Positions 24,404 through 35,487 of a DNA stretch of 64,000 nt are shown in pieces. The stretch is taken from NCBI RefSeq assembly GCF_033568475.1, contig NC_133121.1, positions 6,820,001 to 6,884,000 on the forward strand, written 5' to 3'. Each line of letters starts with the position of its first letter. Position 1 is the first letter of the stretch. Position numbers and translations under genes: made by a program. Origin of the DNA: Henckelia pumila (Eukaryota; Streptophyta; Magnoliopsida; Lamiales; Gesneriaceae). The notes under the pieces were generated by a model. That model saw only the letters and a program-made list of their open reading frames with translations. It ran no database searches and had not been told where the DNA came from.

Positions 24404-24558
24404 GAGAAATTTTCAGCTGTCCAACCAATGATGTCCAACTCGTTCCCTACCACTAAAACCCGATACCGAGTTTTAGTTATGCGAAAAATCGAAAAAAAAA
24501 TAACTAAAACCCGGGTCGGGGACGAAGTGGAGAAATATTGTTGGGCAGCTGAAAAGTC
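24404..24558. mobile_element. 155-bp Mutator-type MITE
   Basis: Inverted ends TTTTCAGCTGTCCAAC (left) and GTTGGGCAGCTGAAAA (right), 15 of 16 positions matching, enclose an inner inverted pair built on ACTAAAACCCG. The element is flanked by a 9-bp direct repeat CTTATATAT at 24395-24403 and 24559-24567, the target-duplication size of Mutator-like elements. The AT-rich flank makes the duplication somewhat less certain. No coding sequence. Confidence 0.7.
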
Positions 24559-24689
24559 CTTATATATATATATATATACTTAATATATTATACTATATTA
24601 TATTATAATAGTTCAACCTCTTAAACTAACCAATTTTGGTATACCAAATCACCACAAAAATTACCTCTAAATTTAACATACATCTATTA

Positions 24690-24925
24690 TCTATTACTAT
24701 ATATTATGTAAGAGCAGGTGGTCTCTTGGTATGGACACTCTTTTGATTTTTGTCCTTCAATGGTTATGTAATTACGAATATGTCATTTTCATTATATTTT
24801 TTTGTCATTTCATGAATATTTATTTTAAAAAATGTCATTTTTTAATTTTATTATTTTTTTTATTTTTTTATTTCAGTTGAAAAATAGATAATAGAAGGCA
24901 CGCAACGCGTGCTTCTGGGTACTGG
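24690..24925 (+). mobile_element. Short non-autonomous Helitron-like element
   Basis: Starts TCTATTACTATATATTATGT and ends with a GCACGCAACGCGTGC hairpin (24898-24912), nine bases, then CTGG (24922-24925). It is flanked by A before the TC and T after the CTGG. TC...CTRR termini, a hairpin about 10 nt before the 3' end and insertion between A and T without target duplication are the hallmarks of Helitrons. The same hairpin and spacing occur at 33401-33428 on the other strand. No Rep/helicase coding. Confidence 0.7.
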
Positions 24926-25887
24926 TCTCTTTTATGTTAGATCTTAAATGAATAAATTATCATCACTTTTCTTTAACAGTCTTATCTCCTTTTATCTTTA
25001 TCTCTTTTTTCAAATTTCATCATTTATCAATTCTTATTAAATTATTTACATAATTTTTGTACAACTTCTCTTTAATTTATATATCAAATTATCAAGTACG
25101 TGAAATCATGTGTCACAATCGCTAATATATATTATATTACACACGCAAAGCATGTGCTGCGGTCACTATTATATATTATAGTAAAGAGTATTTAATTAAC
25201 CAACTTTCAATTAATTGGTGAAGCTTGAGATGAATATTATTTAACCGAACACATTTTTTTTATGAAAAAAAAAATTCTGTTTTAAACATAATAACAAACT
25301 TAACACTCCAAATTATCGTCAAACTAAATTACTAAAACTCACACTATAAAATCGAGTGAATCGAGTTCGAGCCTTCCACCCACCACCGATCTGAAATAAA
25401 AATTAAAAATTCAAATTATAATTTGATTACTTGTAAACCAAGTTGCGATATGAGCTATAAATTAATTATTAATTAATAAATAAACTAAATAAAAGTATTG
25501 ACCTCTTAATTGATTACCAAGAAATCGACTTTTTTACAGTATATTGAAAGAAAAATTTTATAATTACTTATTTTAAAAGTTGTAAACACTATCTTAATTA
25601 GTTAGCACTATTAATTATTAATTAATTATTGAAATATGGAAGTTAAAAACTAGAGGCACATAAATAGCATCATTGCATTAAATGCATACATATACATACA
25701 ATGTTTTTTTTTATGTTAATTGATTTTCATGTTATTTTCAGAATTGACATGATGAATTAAACATTAAAAATTTATATTAAGATAAACAAATATTTAGAAA
25801 TTTTAAAAAATTTAAATCCAACTAAGATACTTTATTATGGGTGAAAAAAAATAAATTAGTTACTTGATACTCTTTAACATTATTAAC

Positions 25888-25926
<39 letters not shown>

Positions 25927-27100
25927 TTCGAAAAAAATATTATATATATATAAGAATAGAATTATAATTTTCATTTAAGTTTCACTAAATTAATTAAAAC
26001 TAATTATAACTAAAATCCATTATGTTGCATGAGAGTAATTATTATATAAATAAATTAAAATTCAAAATAGTATATGATTAATTTAATTTGAAGTGAAAAA
26101 TATTAAATGATTCGTATACGAAGAAAAATTGAAAATGAAAGTTACAAAAAGTGAAATGGTAGAATTTGAAAGTTACAAGAATAGTTATAGAAAGTTTCCC
26201 CACACGTATCAAATATATGGTAGAGTTCAACCTACTCTAATCATAAATTTAAAGTCTCATGATTTATCACGTCAATAATATATCATTAATTATGCACATG
26301 TATAGAGATATATATCATTGAATTGATGATTTGAGTATTATCTATATGGTATGATCTCATTAACCTACTCTTAGTGTAGGATCTCACTAACCCAAGTATA
26401 TTAATATTTAGAGTTTAACATTAAAGTAGTTTAACATTAAAGTGCATAGTCTATAGGATAGAATTCAACTTATCTTATGAATATTACCCTAATTATCAAT
26501 CTAATGATTTTATGATTGTCACACCATGTCAGCTTTCCAACATTAATTATATTTATATGTTAAAATATTGATCATTTGATCCATGATTTAGATAATACTA
26601 AATGTAAAATCTCATTAACCAGTTCATAGATATAGATCAAGCGCAGTTTTTTGATTAAATGAGAAGAATTATTTTTTATTTATGTAAATTCAATTGTAAG
26701 ATTTAACATAACGATCAACCATCTTGCAGTCCACTGATTACATCCCATGCACCCAAGGCTACAAAAATTTCATTAAAAAAACAAACACAAAGGTAACTTC
26801 ATCGCATGCACAACACAATCTCAGTGCAAGTTTCAACAAATCATAGATTCATCCTCGAGCATTTCCTCAAATCCACAATCAAAGTAGCAAATGAAACACA
26901 CGGAAAATAAGTCCCCCTAAGTTGCATACCCTACACCTATAAGAACAGTAACCACACATCCGAACCCAAAACGAAAATAATCCATCATGCTACACAACAA
27001 CGAATTCAGCGCATGCATACTTGTACAAGCCTATATGATTTACATTCTGGACCTATGTATGTCTATAAGAAAAGATAACGATCCACAACTAAAGAACACA
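24926..27100. other. AT-rich intergenic DNA with an (AT)n tract
   Basis: Contains a dinucleotide (AT)n run at about 25892-25923 and a possible decayed Helitron 3' end near 25136-25165 (ACACGCAAAGCATGTG). From 26700 to 27277 the composition becomes more balanced; this is probably the extended 3' UTR of the CRWN4-type gene. No separate gene recognised. Confidence 0.5.
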
Positions 27101-27277
27101 GCATGTCTGCAAAAACAACAGCTTCAAAAACCTGCACCAAGCATGAATGATAATTTTTGTCATTAAAAGATTATAATCAAACTAATTTAATATACAAATT
27201 TATAATTGAGACTAATCTCTGCCACCTTGTTGAGACAGAAAGAAGCAGATATGCAAGGATTCGTAAAGTTGGTCCTT

Positions 27278-30200
27278 TCAAATCTTGCCATTTGTTAACA
27301 TCTCTAAGCAGCCATTGTTCTCTGCTTTTTCATTGCCCTGTTGGGATGCAGTTTCCTGTATAAAATTCAGCCATCTGTCTCATAAATGTGGACCAAAGAA
27401 AAGTAGAAAAGTAGTCAAAAACATAAGGAGGAAAGTATAATGGAGGTGCATACCAGCATAACATCAAAGATGACAAAAAAAGGGGGGGAAATTTTTGACA
27501 TCTTTGAAACAATCATCCACAAATGCATATGTATGACATAATTTGTGGGTGAGCAACAAAAAACATTAGTCTTATAACCAGAAACTACCTTGGAGTCCCC
27601 TATGGTTCTTTCAACGGCAACTGTTGTTGTTACTTCTTGAATAGTGATGACTTTGTCTATACATACTCTTGTTTTTTCTGCACCATCGAGAGTCTGATCA
27701 AATGGCACCACAGCATTATCAATCTTGGGCGCGCTTAGTTTCTCACGCAAACTGCACCAAAAGGAAAAAAAATGAACTTGCATAGAGAATCAATATGCAG
27801 CAGCGACAACATGAATTGATAATCTGAGAGTACCGTAGGGTGGCAGCTTCTACTTCAAGTTGTGTTGTCATATCTTTCTCTTTCCTTCTCTTTTTGTTAC
27901 TTGGTCTTTGCTCCAGCAAGGTATCGGCACACCGTTTCAGCCACGAAAAAGAAGCAGTGATAGGCGAAGATGACTTCTGAGACTTCGTTATATCATGATC
28001 AAACCCATTGCTAATGTTACCATTTTGATCCAAGGCTAATTCATTTAGGGGATTCAAAAAACTAGAAGATCTCTGAATATTTGCCTGCAAAGTGGATAGG
28101 TGCATTTCCTTTTCAGCAATACTATCTAATCTGTCTTTTAAATCTTCCAGTTTTTTCAAACTATCTATCTGAGCAAGAATTTCCTCTCTATCTGCACGTA
28201 GCAATTCCCTTTGTTTCTCCAGCTTCTCTCTCTGCACCTTAAGCTCATCTATAGAACTATTCAGCTCTGCCCATTCCTGGTCCCTCTTCTCCCGATCCAG
28301 ATTTATTTCCTTTCTTTCAGTATCAAGTCTCTTCATTTCAGAGTTAACATGTTCTAGTTCCTTTTGCACAGTTTCTTTGAGAGAATTAATATGTTGGAGT
28401 TCTTTCTTTTTGTCTTCCTCAATCTCCATTTCTCTTTCTTTAAGATAGCTCTCAACTTCCTCACGTCTTTTACTAACACGATTCTCCAGCTCTTCTTTCT
28501 GCAACTCCATATCGAGCAAGAAATCCGCACGTTCTTTCTGAAACTTACTGAACCACTCAGAGCGTTCATGCTCAAGTTCACTCATAAATGCTTCACGCTC
28601 ACGGGAAAGTGACTCAAGATCTTGTTTAAATTGGTCTCTCATTGCAGTCCTCTCTGCTGTCAAACTCTCGCGCTCATCCTTCAGAAATTTAGAGATGATT
28701 AACTTCTCTTCAGCAATATGCTCGGCTTGTCTTGCCAGCTCCTCTCTTTTCTCATCAATTAACTCCCACTCAGCTTCAAATTTCGCCTGCTCTTCTTTTA
28801 AGTGATCTGCCTCAGCCTCAAGTTCCCGCTTTTGAGCACTTATAGCGTCAATCTCTTCTTTGAGTCTCAATTCAAGTACGAGAGATTCATTTGTTTCACT
28901 CTTCATCGCCTTCACTTTCTCTTCTGCATCATTAATAATTTTTTTTTTCTCCTCCAGAGAATCCAAAGACTTTTGAAGGTCAATCATTTTCTGACTGATC
29001 TCTTCTTTCTCCAGTTGGAGAGAGCGTTTCTTCGATTCCAACTCTTCTTCAGCGGTGAAAAGATTCTTCTCTTTCTCTTCAACTAAACTTGACCTCTCCT
29101 CCACTTCTTTTTCACGTTCTTGAAGACGTTTTGATTCAGCATCCAGTTCAAGTTCTCTTTCTGAGATATAATCCTCCCTTTGCCTCATATCTAACTCTCT
29201 CAACTCCCATACACGTCTCTTCACATTCATTTCATCTTCTATCAATTTGCGTCTATTAACTAATTCTGCCTCAAAAGCAGAGTTCCTCTTTTGAAGAGTC
29301 GCTTCATGATTAGAAATTACTTCTTGGACATTATTCTGCAAGGTCCCAATAGGAAAATTGAGGGGGTAAAACGAACGTTCCAGGGTAAATAGCATTTGCC
29401 TTCTAAAAAAGAAATTATCACAGAGGCGGTACGTGACCTAAAAGGAAAGTTTCTACACGTATCTTTTAAAGCACTTATATACACAATAGTTTCAAAATTT
29501 AAAAGTGCACGTCAGTGGTTTGAAACTCAGAAATTAGAATATAATGTTTAACTACAAAAAGAGATTAAATTGGAACTTCAGTGATCAGTTCCAAAATCAA
29601 TTCAACCATTTGTGTCCTGATTTATTTCATTTAGAGGAATTTACTTACAGATTCTTTGCTGGCAAGTTTAGCTTGTAACAGAAGTAAATGTTCCTCCTTC
29701 TTGAGAAGATCGCACTCTTTTTTGATGGCAGCCTAGAACCAAGAAAAATTTAGAAAAATTGCCATGGGAAGGTCCTATATCCAGGATTATCTTTCTTTTC
29801 TTTTTTTTTTTATGTAGGAAACAAAATTATATTAATAGAGATATAAACTGACATATCAAGGATTATCAAAGAAGAAGAGAGCTAATACACAATATATCAG
29901 CTTATTGAGTTATTGACAACCAATGAAATCGAAAAACATATGTCAACCTCCTCTCTTGCTGATAAAGAACTTGCTCTCAATTCCAGGGATAGTTTTTCCT
30001 CATTCAGGGATCTTTGGTCTTTCTCCAAGCGAAACTTCAAATCCTCCAACTTCTTTTCAAATCTCTCCAACTCTTGAGTTCTAGTGAAGACGTGTTCCTC
30101 TCTCTGGTTTAGCAAGCCCTGTCCTTCAAGTAGTCTTTCTTGTGTAAGCTGCTGAGCTTTCTGCCTTTCGGATAGGGATAGCCTCTCATGCTGGATGTCT

Positions 30201-31357
30201 TTCTCTTTGGCATCAAACCTACATAAAAATGACAAACATGGATATCATCAGCCACTTCAGAAAAGTTAATAAATGAACTAAAAAACTTACTCGGACTTCA
30301 ATGCCGTCATACGCCTCCTTAAATCATCTTCACGTTCTTGAACTTCATGCAACTTCCTTTCAGCGATTTGATGGTAGCGATTCGCCTCTAATTCCAAAAA
30401 TTCAGCCGATCTCCGTTTCTCATCTGCCTCTGACAACTTATTATTAGCATCTTCCACCATATTTTGTGCCTCAGCATATTTACTTTCTGCAGCAACTTTC
30501 ACCTCAGCATATTCCGCCCGCATCTCATGCAATGTCTTCTCAATCTGAGGAAACTATTGAGTCAGAACACATTGAGATAAATCATAAATACTGACGCAAA
30601 GTATACAACATAACTAAATTACATTCTTAAGACATTCTTTCTCAATTTCAAGTGCCTTCCTAAGACCATCTTCCCGCTTCTTGGCATCAGCCAAATCAGA
30701 GACATGAGAAGCCTGTAACCGCTTATACTTCAGTTCAGTGGATTCAGCCGCAGATTTTGCTTCCTCGAACTTTGAAAGCCAATCCTTTTTCTCCAGAATG
30801 AGAAGGCCCATGTGATGTTGGTGCTCATATATCTATAAAAGCCAGTGCAGATGACGTCAATGACTTAACAAAAAATTGAACTTATTTAAGCGATTCAATA
30901 TAGTGCGTAAATATTTCCCGCTGTAATATTTGAAACCGAAAATCAAAGCATAAACTTAACAGTAAACGTTCAAAAACAAACACCCATTTTCCTAATATTC
31001 TTCAGTAAAATAAAATCCGACCGACGAATCTTTAAAGCGCTATATTAAAACCTACTCAAGAAAATCGAGAACTACCCCCAAAAAAGCATGACACAGAAAG
31101 TACACAAGAAAGAAAACTCAAACGTTAATTCATACCTCAGCTTCAAGTTTCGCGATGTAAGCTATTAACGCAGCTTTATCCCTCCGTTTAATGGACTCTT
31201 CATCAAAGCCTGATTCTTTCAACCGTTTCCACAAAACGTCATCGGTCAAAGGGGTTTTCAAAACCCTAACTGAACCCGGAATCGGAGAAAGTGCAACGGT
31301 GGAAGGTGCCCTGGGAGTCAATGCTAAATTCTCCGTTTGAGAACTAGAGCTAGCCAT
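27278..31357 (-). CDS. CRWN4: Nuclear matrix constituent / CROWDED NUCLEI protein, CRWN4 type
   Basis: Eight exons on the minus strand in unbroken phase: 31357-31136, 30832-30623, 30544-30291, 30218-29948, 29732-29649, 29335-27834, 27751-27589 and 27355-27278, giving about 927 residues. The head has TP/SP sites (LTPRAPSTVALSPIPGSV, KTPLTDD), expected targets of cyclin-dependent kinase. Residues ~70-770 are an almost continuous heptad coiled coil (ERELELDAESKRLQEREKEV and similar). A conserved SFSWLKRCADTLLEQRPSNK block comes next, then a KKRRKEK nuclear localisation signal (about 828-834). The short tail lacks the long acidic C-terminus of NMCP1-type members, which fits the NMCP2/CRWN4 branch. 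These proteins form the plant nuclear lamina and set nuclear size and shape. The exon 4 donor (GAG|GTTGAC) is weaker than the rest. Confidence 0.9.
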
Positions 31358-33400
31358 CAATTGATCGAAACCCTATGATCGCAATGCTTCAAAAACTTCC
31401 CCTTTTTCTCAAATTTCTGCTAAGATTTGCTGAATTTTGAGTTGGGTTTGGTTCTTCTTCAGTTCAGAAAGGTGTGGACTCCACTACCCACTTTTCCTCC
31501 ACCGTTTCATTTACTTGCCTCTTTTATTCTGCTCTCTCTATCTATACGACGCCGTTTCCGGGGTTTATGAATGGGAAGTGGAATCTTGTGGGTTGTCAAA
31601 GTAATATTAAATTTGTAAATTCATAATTATTGCCTTAATTATATTTAATAAAATCTAAACTTTGAAATTTGAAATATTATTTCAGAATATTTATGACAGT
31701 TGACCAAGGATTACTCGCGTCAACCTTTTACTAGGAAGATAAAGTCAAGTGTGGTTTGCAATTGCAGCGGGATCTAAGTTCGAGTCATCTCTTCTTCAGT
31801 TGTAAAAAAAAAAAATGGTTTGCAAAGGAGAGGGGAAAAAAATAAAAAAGAAGTAAATAATAATAATTAATAACATATATTTATTATCTCTCTTCGAAAA
31901 ATTTATAGAGATGTATTAATATCACAAATACTTCCTTGATGCGATTTTATAGGTCAATTTTATGAAACAGATATTTTATTCATGTCATTCATAAAAAAAA
32001 TTTAATTTTTAAATAGATCAATTGTAATACAGTTTCACGGATTTTTATCTGTAAGATGAGCCGACTCTATCATATTCACCGTAAGAATAATAAAAAAATA
32101 ATTTTTTTTCATTACTGGCCAAAATAAAGTATATAAGATATTTGTCACACAAAATTAACTTATAAGACCATTTCACAAGAGTTTTTGCATTATTTTTATG
32201 CCAATTTTTTTAATATTATAAATATGATAAAATTTACACGTCTCATAGATTTTGTCTCTCAAAACACTTTCTCATTTATTATTTATATCTATTTTATTTT
32301 TTATATTATATCTTTTTTTTTCATCATATTTTAAGATGAGAAAATATACGTACATTGTCTCCTTTAGTGATTACTAGTATTCCGTCGCGATGCACAAGGT
32401 GTTATTTTTATGTAATTATTGGCAAAATTAGTAAATATGAGTGTTTGAATAAAAAATTAAGATACAAATAAATTAAGATTGAATTGGATTAAATGATTTA
32501 AAATCTACGGATATAAATGTATTTTCCTTGTTTAAGATAACTTTAAAAAATAAAATAAAGATCATCTTCATATTTATTACACTACAATTGAGGTCATCAT
32601 AACAGATTTCAAATCCTTAGAGTATTGGAATAAATTTAAATTCATTGTGGTTGAAGAGATGTTTGACAGAGTTTATAAATTTTGTAAATTTGTTTGGAAA
32701 ACTATTAGAAAACAGTTTTAAACGGTTGAAATAAGCTATTCGACCACTTCTAAAATGTTTTTATAAAAAAAGTTGTTACACCCCTATTTTTTTTAGAAAT
32801 GTCTTATTTTAATATTTTATTTCTTCATATTATAGTTGTATATTTAAAATTTTGTTATTTTTTTAAGAATTTATTTATCCAATAATTATAAATTTAATGC
32901 ATGCAATATTTGTATTCTATACAAAAACAAAATATAAAAATTTTAAATTTTAAAATAAATTTTTAAAATTGAAATATAAAAATATAAAAAATAAATATAA
33001 TAAAATATAGATACATAATATTGTGATAAGATGAGTTACATTAAACTCTATACAATTAGTATAAAATGTTTTTTATATTAACAAAAATTAATATATAAAG
33101 TATATAAAGTTAAATAAACAAACAAATTATAAGTATGATAATAAAAAACAATTTAAAAATTAAATAGAATATTTATCTACATTTAAAAAAAATTTAGATC
33201 AAAAAATATATCACTCAAATCATAATATTACATTTTTTTGAATATCCTATATTATCTCTATCTATAGTTTTGAATTCAATCATATCTTATTTGAATTTTT
33301 AAATTTGATGATAATGCCTTCACTATTTTCGAAAATAATTTTTCAATTTAAAAATACAATAGTTTATATTTTAGCAGTCTTTTCAGCTTTTATGTATATA
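31358..33400. other. CRWN4 promoter region, then AT-rich intergenic DNA
   Basis: 31358-31600 includes the leader and promoter of the lamina gene. 31730-31815 (GTTTGCAATTGCAGCGGGATCTAAGTTCGAGTC…poly-A) looks faintly like a SINE. 32375-32400 reads CTAGTATTCCGTC, matching the end of the Helitron-like family on the minus strand with a decayed hairpin. Otherwise AT-rich with no gene. Confidence 0.4.
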
Positions 33401-33799
33401 CTAGTATTTCGCTGCACGCGTTGCGTGCTCGTACATTTCGTTTTTTTTTAAAAAAAACAATAAATAATAAATTGTAAAATTTTTAAAAAAATAATAATAA
33501 TAATAAATTGTAAAATTAAAAAATAATAAAAATATAACGTTTTCCTAAACAAATATTCAAAATATATATATATATCTTATAAAGTTATTGTCATATTTGT
33601 AAATAAAATAATATCAAATGACACAAAATGAGCTTTTAATGGCTAAAAAATAAGAAACTGTATAAAATGATTATTTTTTCCAATAATTTTGGTTTTATTG
33701 AAAATTAAGTTAGGAGATAATGGTAATTTTAAATCAAGTTTCATCAATTAATTGAAAATTTGTTAATTAGAGGGTCTCTACTTTAATAAGATAGTAAGA
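33401..33799 (-). mobile_element. 399-bp non-autonomous Helitron-like element
   Basis: Read on the minus strand it begins TCTTACTATCTTATTAAAGT at 33799 and ends with hairpin GCACGCAACGCGTGC (33428-33414), nine bases, then CTAG (33404-33401). The base before the TC is A and the base after the CTAG is T, as expected for Helitron insertion into AT. The hairpin is identical to that of the element at 24690-24925. Interior AT-rich, no coding sequence. Confidence 0.75.
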
Positions 33800-35040
33800 T
33801 ATATTTCACATTTTTAGATAAAATAATATTATCTTTTGTTGAATATTCAATATTATATATGTTTAAAGTTTAAATTCGATCACATATTATTGTATTTTTA
33901 AATTTAATGATAATTGTTTACTATTTTCGAAAAGATTTTTGAACGAAAAAGTTTAATGTTTCTATATATACATATATTTAGTTTAACTTCAATCATATTT
34001 TTATTTATATTTTAAAATTATTATATTAAATAATATATCGCCTATTACATAATTGAATATTTGTTACGTATATCTATATATGCATATAGACAAACCAATC
34101 ATCATATTAAAAGTAAATGTTAAATTTTATTTGATAAAAAAAGACTATTTTAAATTTTTTAAAATCGTATTTTATGTATATTTAAAATTCTGGATTAAAT
34201 AGATATCACTAATATTATTATTATTTTTTTGAATATTTGTTAAGTGAATCCTACCGTCATATGCTATACTCCCCATATCCCCTGTTATATATATATATAT
34301 AAAAAAAAAACACCATTGAGAACAAAAATTAAATTTTGTAACAATAATATTTTGATTTTTGTTTTTAATTCAATCATAATTTTTTTTTCAAAATTTTAGT
34401 TTAACTATTTGTAGCTGAGTTTTCTGTTTTTATATATAAAAATTATAAAATTTTAAAAAATATTACGTACAATGATATTTACAATAATAATATCTTGAGA
34501 TTTTGATATTTTGTTGTGATATTTTGTATTTAATTTATCATGATATTTTGATATATTAATTTTTTGTATTGAATTTTTTGTGTTATAAAATTTGTTCTAT
34601 AAATTTCATTGTATTGGGCAAAACAATCAACGCTAAAAGCAAAAAATTAAATTTTGTTTGATCACGAAAAAATATATTTTAATTTTTAAAATTAAATCAT
34701 ATCTTTATCTATATTTTAAAATTTTTAGATCAAATACTTTATCATTTATAATATCATCTTATTTTTTGAATATTCAATATTATGTCTATTTATAATTTTA
34801 AATTAAATAATATATTATTTGTATTTTTTAAGTTTATGATATTTTTATTATTTTCGAAAATGTTTTTTGGGCGGAAAATGTTGTTTTATTTTTATTTAAA
34901 TGAATTTTTTTTATATATAATAATATATAGATTTTAAGAGGCAAAAAATAAGATAATTTTATTTAAATACGATGATTTGTTTACATTTATCATATATTAT
35001 ACGTAAATATACATTGATAAATCCTCAATATATCGAATAG
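33800..35040. other. AT-rich DNA with diverged repeat units
   Basis: A unit containing TTTTTTGAATATTCAATATTAT ... TTTAAATTTGATGATAAT ... CTATTTTCGAAAA (words shown approximately) recurs at about 33230-33360, 33830-33950 and 34765-34880, with weaker partial copies near 34015-34060 and 34200-34250. The copies are well diverged. No gene. The last five bases (AATAG, 35036-35040) are the left target duplication of the Copia element. Confidence 0.45.
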
Positions 35041-35322
35041 TGTTGTGAAAAAGTAAAAATTTACGGTAAAAAGTAAAAACTCAAAAACTCAAAATTTATC
35101 AAATTCTACACTTTATAAAATTTTTCTCTCTTCACAATTGTGTTTTTCTACACAAATGGAGAGACCTATTTATAGATCTCAATTGGAGATTAGTCAAAAA
35201 TTAATACATCATTAATTACATCATCACACACTAATTTTCAATATTTTACAACTCAATTTTCAACTTTCAACCTTCAACATTCAACAATAAATAATAATAT
35301 ATATTTATATATATTTTCAACA
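35041..35322 (-). repeat. Copia 3' LTR (left end)
   Basis: 282 bp, begins TGTTGTGAAA and ends TTTCAACA on the plus strand, thus TG...CA. Followed inward by a polypurine tract AAGGGGGAG (minus strand, about 35323-35331), the plus-strand primer site expected next to the 3' LTR. Confidence 0.95.
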
Positions 35323-35487
35323 CTCCCCCTTGTGATGATGATCATGATAGAATGACTATCTCCATTACGTGTTGTATACTGCCTCGTTAAAAACCTTACT
35401 AGGAAAAACCCATTGGGACAAAAACCATAGTAAGGAAAAAAGAGTGCAGCCACGTAAACTCCCCCTGATGTCAACATGAATGATTCT

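Noticed and set aside
27743-27833. Hydrophobic C-terminal extension of the CRWN4 exon 6 frame
   Set aside because: It is read-through into an intron; a good donor and phase-compatible exon 7 follow.
31730-31815. Possible SINE with poly-A
   Set aside because: Only a weak box-like core and an A-run; no target duplication found.
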